Of a DNA stretch of 64,000 nt, positions 49,207 to 58,373 are shown in pieces. Below the pieces are notes generated by a model. The model made no database searches. It saw nothing but the letters and a program-made list of their open reading frames with translations, and was not told where the DNA came from. Numbering within the stretch: position 1 is the first letter of the stretch; each line of letters begins with the position of its first letter. The position numbers and the translations under genes are program-made. Source of the DNA: SHVZ01 sp041906305 (lineage in GTDB: Bacteria; Pseudomonadota; Alphaproteobacteria; SHVZ01); the NCBI GenBank assembly GCA_041906305.1, contig JAYRJL010000006.1, positions 124,001 to 188,000 on the forward strand. Direction: 5' to 3'.

Positions 49207-50031
49207 TCAGAACTTCTGCTGGATCGGCGGCATGTCGTAGTTGAACCACTTCTTGAACAGCCGGTTGTTGTCCCCCGACGCGTTCAGGTTCTTGACGAAG
49301 ATGTTCAGCACGCGCCACCAGTCGAAGTCGCCGGCCGGAAGGCCGATCGAGATCTCCTCGTAGCTCCAGTTGCCCGGCAGATTCTTGACCTTGCCGGCGT
49401 TCTTCGAGAGGTAGTCGGCGTTCTGCAGGCTGTCCTGCAGATGCGCGTCGACCTGGCCCGACTGCATGGCGAGGAAGGCGTCGTTGACCGTGTCGAAGCG
49501 CACCTTCTGCGCCTTCGGCGCCGTGTTCGTGATGATGCCCTCGGCGGTGCCGCCGCGCGGCATGCTGACCTTGTATTTCGCGTCGTTGAGCTCTTCGACG
49601 CTCTTAATCGGCGAGTCCGCCTTCACCATGTAGATGCTGCCGACCACCAGGTATGGATCGGTGAAGGCGATCACCTTCGAGCGTTCGACGTTGGCGGTGA
49701 AGTTGGCGAAGGTGACGTCGGCGCGGCGGGTCTGCAGCGCGGTGATTCGACCGGGCGAGTCGACGATGCTGAACTCGATCTTCACCTTGAGCTGCTCGGC
49801 CAGCATGTTGGCGATGTCGATGTCGTAGCCGACCGGCTTGCCGGAAGAATCGAGGGAGCTGTAGGGCGGGTTGCCACCGATGGTAGCGACGCGGAGCACG
49901 CCCCGCTTGAGCACGTCGGCGAGAATGCCTCCCTGCTGAGGTTGCTGCGCGCTGGCTGATGCAGTCCAGAACATGCCGGCGACAACTCCGCCGGCAACGG
50001 CGACAAGCACGCTTCTACGCATGAGCTTCAT
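49207..50031 (-). CDS. polar amino acid ABC binding protein
   Basis: The 274-residue family-3 binding protein starts with MKLMRRSVLVAVAGGVVAGMFWTASASAQQ, a signal peptide with an ASA-Q site. It continues with VLRVATIGGNPPYSSLDSSGKPVGYDIDIANMLAEQL, the classical opening of GlnH/HisJ-like proteins, and the later VVGSIYMVKAD. GGGGAGA precedes the ATG. The ligand is a polar amino acid, but which one is not evident. Confidence 0.93.
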   Translation of the reverse strand: MKLMRRSVLVAVAGGVVAGMFWTASASAQQPQQGGILADVLKRGVLRVATIGGNPPYSSLDSSGKPVGYDIDIANMLAEQLKVKIEFSIVDSPGRITALQTRRADVTFANFTANVERSKVIAFTDPYLVVGSIYMVKADSPIKSVEELNDAKYKVSMPRGGTAEGIITNTAPKAQKVRFDTVNDAFLAMQSGQVDAHLQDSLQNADYLSKNAGKVKNLPGNWSYEEISIGLPAGDFDWWRVLNIFVKNLNASGDNNRLFKKWFNYDMPPIQQKF

Positions 50032-50136
50032 GTCCGGTCTCCCCGAGGTTAAGTCGCGACAAGCCTCCTTGAGCGCAGGAACGCACGCATGAGCGCGGCT
50101 CCCGCTACGATTGAATTTTTTCCGTTGTGAAAAGCA

Positions 50137-50154
50137 GATCACCCGCCCGTGATC
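50137..50154 (-). promoter_or_regulatory. inverted repeat in the promoter region of the amino acid importer
   Basis: GATCAC-CCGCCC-GTGATC is a perfect 6-base inverted repeat about 105 bases upstream of the binding-protein ATG. On the minus strand TTGACT (50161-50156) lies at its edge, and a weak TCTGCT follows at -10 spacing, so the repeat would fall between the promoter hexamers, a classic place for a repressor. The promoter match is weak. Confidence 0.35.
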
Positions 50155-50239
50155 CAGTCAAGCCGAGCACCGGGCGATCACGAAACGGCGACGTAGCCGC
50201 CGAATAGCCGACGACATCGCCGTCGGGAGCCGGACGACC

Positions 50240-51103
50240 TCAGTCGTCGTCGGTCGGAGACGCCGTTTCCTGCCGGAACGGATGCGCCGGATAGACGCCG
50301 AGGACCTTGAAGGTGCCCTTGCGGGTGAAGAAGGCGAGTTCCTCCAGCGCCAGCTTCATCGGCCGCTGATCGGGATGGCCCTCGGCCTCCACGTAGAACT
50401 GCGCGGCCTCGAACAGGCCGTCGACCATGTAGCTCTCGAGCTTCGTGAGGTTGATGCCGTTGGTGGCGAAGCCGCCGAGCGACTTGTAGAGCGAGGCCGG
50501 CACGCTGCGGACCCGATAGAGGAACGAGGTGATGAACCGCCGCCCGTCGTCCTTCGGCCAGTCGGCTTCGCGCGCCATGACCAGGAACCGCGTGGTGTTG
50601 TGCGCCTCGTCCTCGATGTTCGAGGCCAGGGTCTGAAGCCCGTAGAGCTCGCCTGCCAGCGAGGACGAGATCGCCGCGACCGTGGGATCGCCCTTCTCGG
50701 CCACGTCCCTGGCGGCGGTCGCGGAATCGCCGGCGACGATCGGCGTGTAGCCCATCTTCTGCAGGTAGCGCCGGCACTGACCAATCGGCTGGACGTGGCT
50801 CTTCACCGTCTTGATCGACTGGAGCGTGGCGCCCTTCGGCGCGAGCAGGCAGTGCTCGATCCGCTGGAAATGCTCGCCGACGATATGCAGGTCGGATTCC
50901 GGCAGCAGATGGTGGACGTCGGCGATGCGGCCGGCGAGCGAGTTGTCGACCGGGATCATCGCCAGGCCTGCGCGCCCGTCGGACGCCGCGGCGAAGACCT
51001 CCGGGAAGCTGGCGCAGCCGATCGTCTCGTTGCCGGGGAAGGCGGTGCGGCAGGCGAGGTCGGAGTACGAGCCGGGCTGGCCCAGGAAGGCGATGCGGGT
51101 CAT
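50240..51103 (-). CDS. pheA: prephenate dehydratase
   Basis: The 287-residue enzyme converts prephenate to phenylpyruvate in phenylalanine synthesis. RIAFLGQPGSYSDLA opens the catalytic part, FPEVFAAASDGRAGLAMIPVDNSLAGRI and HNTTRFLVMAR are family motifs, and an ACT domain (about 195-270) contains GGFATNGINLTKLESYMVDG for feedback control. There is no chorismate mutase domain. It is 19 bases after kdsB on the same strand, an arrangement common in alphaproteobacteria. Confidence 0.95.
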   Translation of the reverse strand: MTRIAFLGQPGSYSDLACRTAFPGNETIGCASFPEVFAAASDGRAGLAMIPVDNSLAGRIADVHHLLPESDLHIVGEHFQRIEHCLLAPKGATLQSIKTVKSHVQPIGQCRRYLQKMGYTPIVAGDSATAARDVAEKGDPTVAAISSSLAGELYGLQTLASNIEDEAHNTTRFLVMAREADWPKDDGRRFITSFLYRVRSVPASLYKSLGGFATNGINLTKLESYMVDGLFEAAQFYVEAEGHPDQRPMKLALEELAFFTRKGTFKVLGVYPAHPFRQETASPTDDD

Positions 51104-51122
51104 GAGCTTCAGGTTTCCGAGA

Positions 51123-51869
51123 TCAGCGCGGCATCAGCAGGAGGCGCGCGCGTTCGAGGTCGCCGGGAGTGTCGACACCGAGCGGAACGGTGTCAACGAG
51201 CGCCACGTCGATGCGCATGCCGTTCTCGAGCGCGCGCAGCTGCTCGAGCCGCTCGCGCTTCTCCAGCAGTCCCTGGGGAAGCGAGATGAACCGCTTCAGC
51301 GCGTCGCGCCGATACGCGTAGAGCCCGATGTGGTGATAGATCGCGCCCTCGCCCGAAGGCACGGTGGCGCGGCTGAAGTAGTGGGCACGGGCGACGTTCC
51401 TGCCTTCGGCGAAGGCGACCACCGGCTTCACCACGGCGGGATCGGTCTTCTCGTGCTCGGAGCCGACCTTGGCGCAGACCGTGCCGATGTCGACGGCAGG
51501 GTCGGCAAGCGCCTCGAAGGCGGCACGGACGGTCTTGGGATCGACCGTGGGCAGGTCGCCCTGGACGTTGACGATGGCGTCGTGGCGCCCCTGCGGATCC
51601 AGCTTCTCCAGCGCCTCGAAGATCCGGTCGGAGCCGGTCGGATGGTCGGCCCGGGTCAGGATCGCCTGCCCGCCGACCTTCTGGATGGCGCGCGCGATCT
51701 CGGGCTCGGCGCAGGCGACGTGGACCGGACCGATCGCGGCCTCGACCGCCCGCCGCCAGACATGGACGATCATCGGCTCGCCGTGGATGTCGGCGAGCGG
51801 CTTGTTCGGAAGCCGGGTCGACGCCATCCGCGCGGGGATCAGAACGATCGGCGCCTTGGGCAGGCCCAT
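51123..51869 (-). CDS. kdsB: 3-deoxy-manno-octulosonate cytidylyltransferase
   Basis: The 248-residue enzyme activates KDO with CTP for lipopolysaccharide core synthesis. VLIPARMASTRLPNKPLADIHGEPMIVHV is the nucleotide-binding start, and TRADHPTGSDRIFEAL, IVNVQGDLPTV and the later HIGLYAYRRDALKRF are standard. The ATG at 51869 has AGAGGGA upstream. It shows the host is Gram-negative with KDO-containing LPS. Divergent from cycM. Confidence 0.96.
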   Translation of the reverse strand: MGLPKAPIVLIPARMASTRLPNKPLADIHGEPMIVHVWRRAVEAAIGPVHVACAEPEIARAIQKVGGQAILTRADHPTGSDRIFEALEKLDPQGRHDAIVNVQGDLPTVDPKTVRAAFEALADPAVDIGTVCAKVGSEHEKTDPAVVKPVVAFAEGRNVARAHYFSRATVPSGEGAIYHHIGLYAYRRDALKRFISLPQGLLEKRERLEQLRALENGMRIDVALVDTVPLGVDTPGDLERARLLLMPR

Positions 51870-52034
51870 CCGAAATCCCTCTTTGTTTTCCGCCAGATGC
51901 GGCAATATGCCGCTGGCGAGCAAAGGCTTGGAACGGCATTGTCGGGCCGTCCGGCGGGGGCGTTATAACGGTGGCGCTTCCGGCCGCGAAGAGGCATTTT
52001 CCCGTCGTCAGCACGCCCACCAGAGGATTTCGAG

Positions 52035-52568
52035 ATGGCGAGCCAGGAAGCGAACAAGATTGCCGGTGCCGTCCTGATGGCCGGCTTGATTGCCATGGCG
52101 AGCGGTTTCATCGCCCGCACCCTGGTCCACCCGGCCCCGCTGAAGGAGCTGGCCTTCGCGGTCGAGAAGCCGGACGCCGCGCCGACCCAGGCCGCCGCCG
52201 CACCCGCCGAGATCCCGCCGGTGACCCCGCTGCTGGCCAAGGCCGATCTCGCCGCCGGCGAGGCGTCGGCCAAGAAATGCGCCGCCTGCCACACCTTCGC
52301 CAAGGGCGAGCCGAACCGAGTCGGACCGAACCTGTTCGACGTCGTCGGCCGCAAGCCCGGCCAGGTTGCCGGCTTCGCCTACTCGAAGCCGATGGCGAGC
52401 CAGGCCGAAGAGTGGAACTACGAGCACCTGAACAAGTTTTTGACGAACCCGAAGGCGGCCGTGCCCGGCACCAAGATGGCCTTCGCCGGCATCTCCAAGC
52501 CGGAAGAGCGCGCCGCGCTGATCGCCTGGCTCCGCAGCAAGTCGGATTCGCCGAAGCCGCTGCCGTAA
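52035..52568 (+). CDS. cycM: membrane-anchored c-type cytochrome (CycM/c552 type)
   Basis: The 177-residue product has an uncleaved N-terminal membrane helix (about 9-29), an Ala/Pro-rich linker (47-65) and a class I cytochrome c domain. Haem site CAACH is C82-C85-H86 and the axial methionine is M148 in VPGTKMAFAGI. GPNLFDVVGR is typical. It matches alphaproteobacterial CycM, which carries electrons from the bc1 complex to the aa3 oxidase. The gene is divergent from kdsB, a conserved neighbourhood. Confidence 0.94.
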   Translation: MASQEANKIAGAVLMAGLIAMASGFIARTLVHPAPLKELAFAVEKPDAAPTQAAAAPAEIPPVTPLLAKADLAAGEASAKKCAACHTFAKGEPNRVGPNLFDVVGRKPGQVAGFAYSKPMASQAEEWNYEHLNKFLTNPKAAVPGTKMAFAGISKPEERAALIAWLRSKSDSPKPLP

Positions 52569-52577
52569 GCAGCCGGC

Positions 52578-53351
52578 GTGCGCTGCCCTGAGGAGTTCCT
52601 CGCCTTCGCCGGCCGTCTGGCGGAGGCGAGCGGACCGGTCATCCGCAAGTACTTCCGAACCCCGATCGGCGTCGAGGACAAGGCGGACGCCAGTCCCGTC
52701 ACGATCGCCGACCGCGAGACCGAGCTTGCCGTCCGCGCGCTGATCGAACGCGAGTTTCCCGACCACGGCGTGATCGGCGAGGAGCACGGCGCGACCAGGC
52801 CCGGCGCCTCGCACCAGTGGGTCATCGACCCGATCGACGGCACCAAGGCCTTCATCACCGGCAAGCCGATGTTCGGCACGCTGGTGGCGCTGCTGCGCGA
52901 CGGCGTGCCGATCCTCGGCATGATCGACCAGCCGGTGACGCGCGAGCGCTGGCTGGGCGCCGCGGGCCACGCCTCGACCTTCAACGGCCAGCCGGCCAAG
53001 GTCCGCGCCTGCCCGGACATCACCAAGGCGATCGTCAACTCGACCCATCCGGACATGTTCCGGAAGCCGACGGCGGAGCGCTTCTGGAAGGTCGCCTCGA
53101 CCTCGAAGCTGACGCTCTGGGGCGGCGACTGCTACGCCTACGGGCTTCTGGCGATCGGCCATATCGACTTGGTGATCGAGTACGGCCTCAAGCTCTACGA
53201 CTTCGCGGCGCTGGTGCCGATCGTCGCGGGTGCCGGCGGCGTCATGACCGACTGGCAGGGCAAGCCGCTGACCGGCGCGTCTCAAGGAGACGTGATCGCG
53301 GCAGGCGACGAACGCGCGCTTAAGCAGACCCTGGATCGTCTCGGCGCCTGA
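52578..53351 (+). CDS. hisN: histidinol-phosphatase (inositol monophosphatase fold)
   Basis: The 257-residue enzyme starts at GTG (52578), nine bases after cycM. Metal-site motifs of the IMPase fold are present: DASPVTIADRETE, GVIGEEHG, WVIDPIDGTKAFITGKPMFGTLVALL and GGDCYAYGLLAIGHIDLVIE. This combination is typical of the HisN-type histidinol-phosphatase of actinobacteria and alphaproteobacteria. Inositol monophosphatase activity cannot be fully excluded. Confidence 0.88.
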   Translation: MRCPEEFLAFAGRLAEASGPVIRKYFRTPIGVEDKADASPVTIADRETELAVRALIEREFPDHGVIGEEHGATRPGASHQWVIDPIDGTKAFITGKPMFGTLVALLRDGVPILGMIDQPVTRERWLGAAGHASTFNGQPAKVRACPDITKAIVNSTHPDMFRKPTAERFWKVASTSKLTLWGGDCYAYGLLAIGHIDLVIEYGLKLYDFAALVPIVAGAGGVMTDWQGKPLTGASQGDVIAAGDERALKQTLDRLGA

Positions 53352-53408
53352 CGACGTTGCCTGATATCGCCTAGGATCGGGCGTCGTCCGGTCAGCAACG
53401 AGGCGGTC

Positions 53409-55241
53409 ATGTCGAAGCATCTGCTCGCGCTCGCAATCATCGCCCCGCTGGCGCTCGCCACCGGCGCAGACGCGCAGACGAAGCCGCAGCATGCGATCGC
53501 GATCCACGGCGAGCCGAAGTACGGGCCCGACTTCAAGCACCTCGACTACGTCAATCCGAACGCGCCCAGGGGCGGCGAGGTGATCCTGAGCGCGCCCGGC
53601 ACCTTCGACACGCTCAATCCCTTCATCCTTCGCGGCGTCGCCGCCGCCGGCGCCGGCTCCATCTACACCTCGCTGATGACGCGGATCGGCGACGATCCGG
53701 AAAGCAACTATGCCCTCGTTGCCGAGAGCATCGAGGTGCCGGCCGACCGTTCCTGGGCGATCTTCACGATGCGGCCCGAAGCGACGTGGCATGACGGCAA
53801 GCCGATGACGCCGGAAGACGTGGTGTGGACCTTCGACACGCTGATGACCAAGGGCACGCCGCGCTATCGCTCCTACTACGGCGACGTCGCCAAGGCCGAC
53901 GCGCTCGACGAGCGCCGCGTCAAGTTCACCTTCAGGGTCGCGAACAACAAGGAGCTGCCGGGCATCATCAGCGAGATGCCGATCCTGCCCAAGCACTACT
54001 GGAAGGACCGCGACTTCGAGAAGACGACGCTGGAGCCGCCGCTCGGCAGCGGCGCCTATCGCATCGAGGCGGTCGAGGCAGCCCGCTCGGTCCGTCTCCG
54101 CCGTGTCGAGAACTGGTGGGGCGACAAGCTGCCGCTCAACGTCGGGCGCCACAACTTCGGCGTCATCCGCTACGAATACTATCGCGACGGATCGGTCGCG
54201 TTCGAGGCGTTCAAGGCCGGCGCCTTCGACTTCCGCCTGGAGAACCAGCTCAAGGACTGGGCGACCGGCTACGACATCCCGCAGGTGAAGTCCGGCCTGA
54301 TCAAGCGCGAGGTGTTCAAGACCCAGAACCCGGCGCGCGCGCAAGGCTTCGTCTTCAATACCCGTCGCCCGCTGTTCCAGGATCGCCGCGTGCGCGAGGC
54401 GCTGGGATACGCCTTCGACTTCGAATGGATGAACAAGACGCTTTGGTACGAGCTCGTCTCCAAGCCCGAGAGCTACTGGCCGAATTCCGAGCTCGGCTCC
54501 CGCGGCCTGCCCGAGGGTGAGGAGAAGGAGATCCTCGAGCGCTATCGCGGCCGGATTCCCGACGAGGTTTTCACCAAGCCGTTCGCGACGCCGACCACCG
54601 ACGGATCGGGCAACCTTCGGGACAATGTGCGCGCCGGTCTGCGGCTCCTGGGCCAGGCGGGATGGACCATCAAGAACGGCAAGCTCACGAACGCCAAGGG
54701 CGAGATCTTCCAGTTCGAGATCCTCTCGGCGCAGCCGGGCATCGATCGGCTCGTGCTGCCCTACGTCAAGAACCTCGAGCGTTTCGGCATCACCGCGAGC
54801 CTCAGGATCATCGATTCCGCGCAGTACTCGAACCGTGCGGACGACTTCGACTACGACATGGTCGTCGGCGTCCCCGCTCAGTCCTCCAATCCGGGCAACG
54901 AGCAGCGCGAGTACTGGGGATCGGCTGCCGCCGCCACGCGCGGCAGCAACAACACGCCCGGCATCAAGGACCCGGTCGTCGACGAGCTGATCGAGCTGGT
55001 GATCGCGGCCCCCGACCGTAACTCCCTGGTGCAGCGGACCCGCGCACTGGACCGCGTCCTGCTCTGGGGCTTCTACATGGTGCCCCAGCTCTATACGCCC
55101 GGGTCGTTCCTCGCCTACTGGGACAAGTTCGGGCGGCCCGACAAGGCCCCTACCTACGCGCTGGGTTTCGCCGACACCTGGTGGGTCGACCCGGCAAAGG
55201 CGTCGAGCCTCGAGCAACGCAAGTCGACGATGAAGAACTAA
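53409..55241 (+). CDS. yejA: YejA-like peptide ABC binding protein (first copy)
   Basis: The 610-residue family-5 binding protein starts MSKHLLALAIIAPLALATGADAQ, a Sec signal. YejA features follow: HAIAIHGEPKYGPDFKHLDYVNPNAPRGGEV, GTFDTLNPFILRGVAA, RPEATWHDGKPMTPEDVVWTFD and the late YWDKFGRP...WWVDP end. YejABEF imports peptides in E. coli and in alphaproteobacteria takes up peptide antibiotics. A second copy follows 146 bases later, before the permease genes. GAGGCGG precedes the start. Confidence 0.93.
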   Translation: MSKHLLALAIIAPLALATGADAQTKPQHAIAIHGEPKYGPDFKHLDYVNPNAPRGGEVILSAPGTFDTLNPFILRGVAAAGAGSIYTSLMTRIGDDPESNYALVAESIEVPADRSWAIFTMRPEATWHDGKPMTPEDVVWTFDTLMTKGTPRYRSYYGDVAKADALDERRVKFTFRVANNKELPGIISEMPILPKHYWKDRDFEKTTLEPPLGSGAYRIEAVEAARSVRLRRVENWWGDKLPLNVGRHNFGVIRYEYYRDGSVAFEAFKAGAFDFRLENQLKDWATGYDIPQVKSGLIKREVFKTQNPARAQGFVFNTRRPLFQDRRVREALGYAFDFEWMNKTLWYELVSKPESYWPNSELGSRGLPEGEEKEILERYRGRIPDEVFTKPFATPTTDGSGNLRDNVRAGLRLLGQAGWTIKNGKLTNAKGEIFQFEILSAQPGIDRLVLPYVKNLERFGITASLRIIDSAQYSNRADDFDYDMVVGVPAQSSNPGNEQREYWGSAAAATRGSNNTPGIKDPVVDELIELVIAAPDRNSLVQRTRALDRVLLWGFYMVPQLYTPGSFLAYWDKFGRPDKAPTYALGFADTWWVDPAKASSLEQRKSTMKN

Positions 55242-55387
55242 GGGTGGAACGAAGCCGACCGGACTGCCGTTACCGCTCGATGCCCTTGGGTCCGGCTCTC
55301 AACGAGATTTGATCGCGTCTTCTCGCCCGATGCGGCGCGTTGTCCTACTATCGGCGCCGGTGCGGCTGAAGAAACACGGAGGCGGCG

Positions 55388-57256
55388 ATGCGGTGGCTGG
55401 CGGTCCTGACCTGTGCGGCGGCTCTGCTGCCGATGCTGCCCGCCGCCGCCGAGGATCCCAAGCCCGTCCACGGCATCTCCCTCTACGGCGATCCGCTCAA
55501 GTACCAGCCGGGCTTCAAGCAATTCGACTACGTCAATCCGGAGGCGCCCAAGGGCGGCACGGTGAAGACCGCGGCGAACGGCACCTTCGACAACCTCAAT
55601 CCCTTCATCCTGAAAGGCGTGTCGTTCATCCGCTTCAGCAACGACTTCATGAAGACGGGGTCGTTGTTCGACAGCCTGATGGAAGGATCCCTGGACGAGC
55701 CGCTGACCGCCTACGGCGTGATCGCCGAGACGGTCGAGATGCCGCAAGACCGCTCCTGGATGATCTTCAACCTGCGGCCCGAGGCACGCTTCCACGACGG
55801 GTCGCCGATCACGGCCGAGGACGTGGTCTGGACCTACCAGACGCTGATCACCAAGGGCCATCCGAGCTATCGCGTCGTCTACGCCGGCGTCGAGAAGGCC
55901 GAGGTACTGGCCGAACGCCGCGTGAAGTTCACCTTCAAGCCCGATGCCGAGCGCGACCTGCCGATGACGGTCGCAGGATTGGCGCCACTGCCGAAGAAGT
56001 GGTGGGCCGGCAAGGAATTCGACAAGCCGACGCTGGAGCCGCTGCTCGGCAGCGGTCCCTACAGGATGGCCAAGGTCGATCCGGGCCGATCGATCACCTG
56101 GGAACGGGTCAAGGACTGGTGGGCGAAGGACCTTCCGGTCAACAAGGGCACCGCCAATTTCGACGTGGTCCAGGTCGACTACTACCGCGACACCACGGTC
56201 GCCTTCGAGGCGTTCAAGGCCGGCCAGATCGACATCCATGAGGAGAACACCGCCCAGAACTGGGCAACCAAGTACGACTTCCCGGCAATCCGCGACGGCC
56301 TCGTGATCAAGGAGCAGGTGACCCACGAGGTCCCGCAGGGCATGCAGAGCTTCGTGTTCAACACCCGCCGCCCGATCTTCCAGGATGCGCGCGTGCGCCA
56401 GGCTCTCGGCTACCTGTTCGACTTCGAATGGATGAACAAGAGCTTCTTCTACGACTCCTACACCCGCACCAGAAGCTACTTCGAGAACTCCGACCTCGCC
56501 GCCCGCGGCCTGCCGCAGGGGAAGGAGCTTTCGATCCTCGAGAAGTACAAGGGGAAGATCCCCGATACGATCTTCACCGCCGAGTACAAGCCGCCGGTCT
56601 ATGACGGCAGCGGCAACATCCGCGACGGCGTGCGCGAGGCGCTCCGCCTGCTGAAGGAAGCCGGCTGGAACTCCAAGAACGGCAAGCTGGTCAACGACAA
56701 GACCGGCCAGCCCTTCGAGTTCGAGTTCCTGATCGACGACCCGCGCTTCGAACGCATCGTGCTGCCCTACCTCAAGAACCTCGAGCGGATCGGAGTGTCC
56801 GCCAAGCTCCGCAACGTCGATGCCGCGCAATACGAGAACCGCCGGCGCGAGTTCGACTACGACATGATCAGCATCCGCTTCGGCACCTCGCTGGCGCCCG
56901 GGACGGAGCTGCGCGAGTTCTACGGCAGCAAGGCCGCCGACACGCCCGGCAGCCCGAACATGCCGGGCATCAAGAACCCGGTGATCGACGAGCTGATCGA
57001 CCTTGCGATCGCCGCCCAGAGCCGCGCCGATCTCGTGCCGGTGATCAAGGCGCTCGATCGCGTGCTGCTGCACAGCTACTACGGCATCCCCAACTGGTAT
57101 TCCGGCATGTATCGCGTCGCCTACTGGAACAAGTTCAGGAAGCCGCCGGCCCAGCCGAAATACGCGAGCATGCCGACCAGCGTCTTCGGCATGTGGTGGA
57201 TCGATCCGGCGGCCGACGCGACCATCCAGACCAAGCAGCAACAAGCGAAGCCTTAA
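55388..57256 (+). CDS. yejA: YejA-like peptide ABC binding protein (second copy)
   Basis: The 622-residue paralogue of the previous gene has its own signal peptide (MRWLAVLTCAAALLPMLPAAAED) and GGAGG ribosome site. GISLYGDPLKYQPGFKQFDYVNPEAPKGGTVKTAANGTFDNLNPFILKGV and YWNKFRKPPAQPKYASMPT...WWIDP match the family. Differences are spread over the whole length, so this is an old duplication. The two may offer different ligand choices to one transporter. Confidence 0.93.
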   Translation: MRWLAVLTCAAALLPMLPAAAEDPKPVHGISLYGDPLKYQPGFKQFDYVNPEAPKGGTVKTAANGTFDNLNPFILKGVSFIRFSNDFMKTGSLFDSLMEGSLDEPLTAYGVIAETVEMPQDRSWMIFNLRPEARFHDGSPITAEDVVWTYQTLITKGHPSYRVVYAGVEKAEVLAERRVKFTFKPDAERDLPMTVAGLAPLPKKWWAGKEFDKPTLEPLLGSGPYRMAKVDPGRSITWERVKDWWAKDLPVNKGTANFDVVQVDYYRDTTVAFEAFKAGQIDIHEENTAQNWATKYDFPAIRDGLVIKEQVTHEVPQGMQSFVFNTRRPIFQDARVRQALGYLFDFEWMNKSFFYDSYTRTRSYFENSDLAARGLPQGKELSILEKYKGKIPDTIFTAEYKPPVYDGSGNIRDGVREALRLLKEAGWNSKNGKLVNDKTGQPFEFEFLIDDPRFERIVLPYLKNLERIGVSAKLRNVDAAQYENRRREFDYDMISIRFGTSLAPGTELREFYGSKAADTPGSPNMPGIKNPVIDELIDLAIAAQSRADLVPVIKALDRVLLHSYYGIPNWYSGMYRVAYWNKFRKPPAQPKYASMPTSVFGMWWIDPAADATIQTKQQQAKP

Positions 57257-57272
57257 GGGTCCCGCGCCGCCG

Positions 57273-58373
57273 ATGCTGGCCTACATCATCCGCCGACTGC
57301 TGCTGATGATCCCGACGCTGCTCGGGATCATGGTGGTCAACTTCGCGATCGTGCAGGTCGCGCCGGGCGGGCCGATCGACCAGATCATCGCCCAGATCCG
57401 CGGCAATGCCGGCGGGGCGCTGGAGCGGGTCACCGGCGGCGGAAGCGGCGAAGCCGGCTCCGCCGCCAATACCAGCGGCAGCAGCACCGAAAGCAGCCGC
57501 GGCGCCCGCGGCATCGACCCGCAGCTGATCAAGGATCTCGAGAAGCAGCTGGGCTTCGACAAGCCGCCGCTCGAGCGCTTCGTGCGCATGATGAAGAGCT
57601 ACCTGGTCTTCGACTTCGGCAACAGCTTCTTCCGCAACGGCACCGTGGTCGAGATCATCGTCAGCAAACTGCCGGTCTCGATCTCGCTGGGCCTCTGGAC
57701 GACGCTTCTCGTCTACCTGATCTCGATCCCCCTCGGCATCCGGAAGGCCGTGCGCGACGGCACTCCTTTCGACGTGTGGACCAGTGCCGCGATCGTCGTC
57801 GGCTACGCGATCCCGAGCTTCCTCTTCGCCGTGCTGCTGGTCGTGCTGTTCGCCGGCGGCAGCTATTTCAGCCTCTTCCCTCTGCGCGGCCTCGTCTCCG
57901 ACAACTGGGCGGAGCTCGCCTGGCCGGCCCGCATCCTCGACTACTTCTGGCATCTGGTGCTGCCGGTCACGGCGCTGGTGATCGGCGCCTTCGCCAGCCT
58001 CGCCATGCTGACCAAGAACTCGTTCCTGGAAGAGATCAACAAGCAGTATGTGGTGACCGCGCGCGCGAAGGGCCTGTCCGAACGCCGCGTCCTTTACGGT
58101 CACGTCTTCAGGAATGCGATGCTGATCGTGGTCGCGGGCTTCCCCAGTGCCTTCATCGGCATCCTGTTCACCAGCTCGCTGCTGATCGAGGTGATCTTCT
58201 CGCTCGACGGGCTCGGCCTGCTCGGCTTCGAGGCGGCGCTCAACCGCGACTACCCGATCATGTTCGGCACGCTTTATTTCTTCACCCTGCTCGGCCTGCT
58301 GATGAACCTGATCGGCGATCTGGCTTACGTCGTCGTCGACCCGCGCATCGACTTCTCGAGGCGCGAAGGATGA
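57273..58373 (+). CDS. yejB: peptide ABC permease YejB
   Basis: The 366-residue permease begins MLAYIIRRLLLMIPTLLGIMVVNFAIVQVAPGGPIDQIIAQI, as in E. coli YejB. It has the typical long periplasmic loop rich in Gly/Ser (about 50-85) before RGIDPQLIKDLEKQLGFDKPPLERF. The EAA loop is VTARAKGLSERRVLYGHVFRNAMLI. It starts 16 bases after the second yejA and overlaps yejE by ATGA. Confidence 0.95.
   Translation: MLAYIIRRLLLMIPTLLGIMVVNFAIVQVAPGGPIDQIIAQIRGNAGGALERVTGGGSGEAGSAANTSGSSTESSRGARGIDPQLIKDLEKQLGFDKPPLERFVRMMKSYLVFDFGNSFFRNGTVVEIIVSKLPVSISLGLWTTLLVYLISIPLGIRKAVRDGTPFDVWTSAAIVVGYAIPSFLFAVLLVVLFAGGSYFSLFPLRGLVSDNWAELAWPARILDYFWHLVLPVTALVIGAFASLAMLTKNSFLEEINKQYVVTARAKGLSERRVLYGHVFRNAMLIVVAGFPSAFIGILFTSSLLIEVIFSLDGLGLLGFEAALNRDYPIMFGTLYFFTLLGLLMNLIGDLAYVVVDPRIDFSRREG

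Noticed and set aside
52008..55217. Very long open frame (over 1000 codons) on the minus strand
   Set aside because: It is antisense to cycM, hisN and yejA, has a biased Arg/Asp/Gly/Val composition without any recognisable domain, and is explained by high GC at third codon positions of the real genes.
55242..55387. Riboswitch or small RNA between the two yejA genes
   Set aside because: The 146-base gap has a ribosome site for the second gene but no convincing structure or promoter pair.
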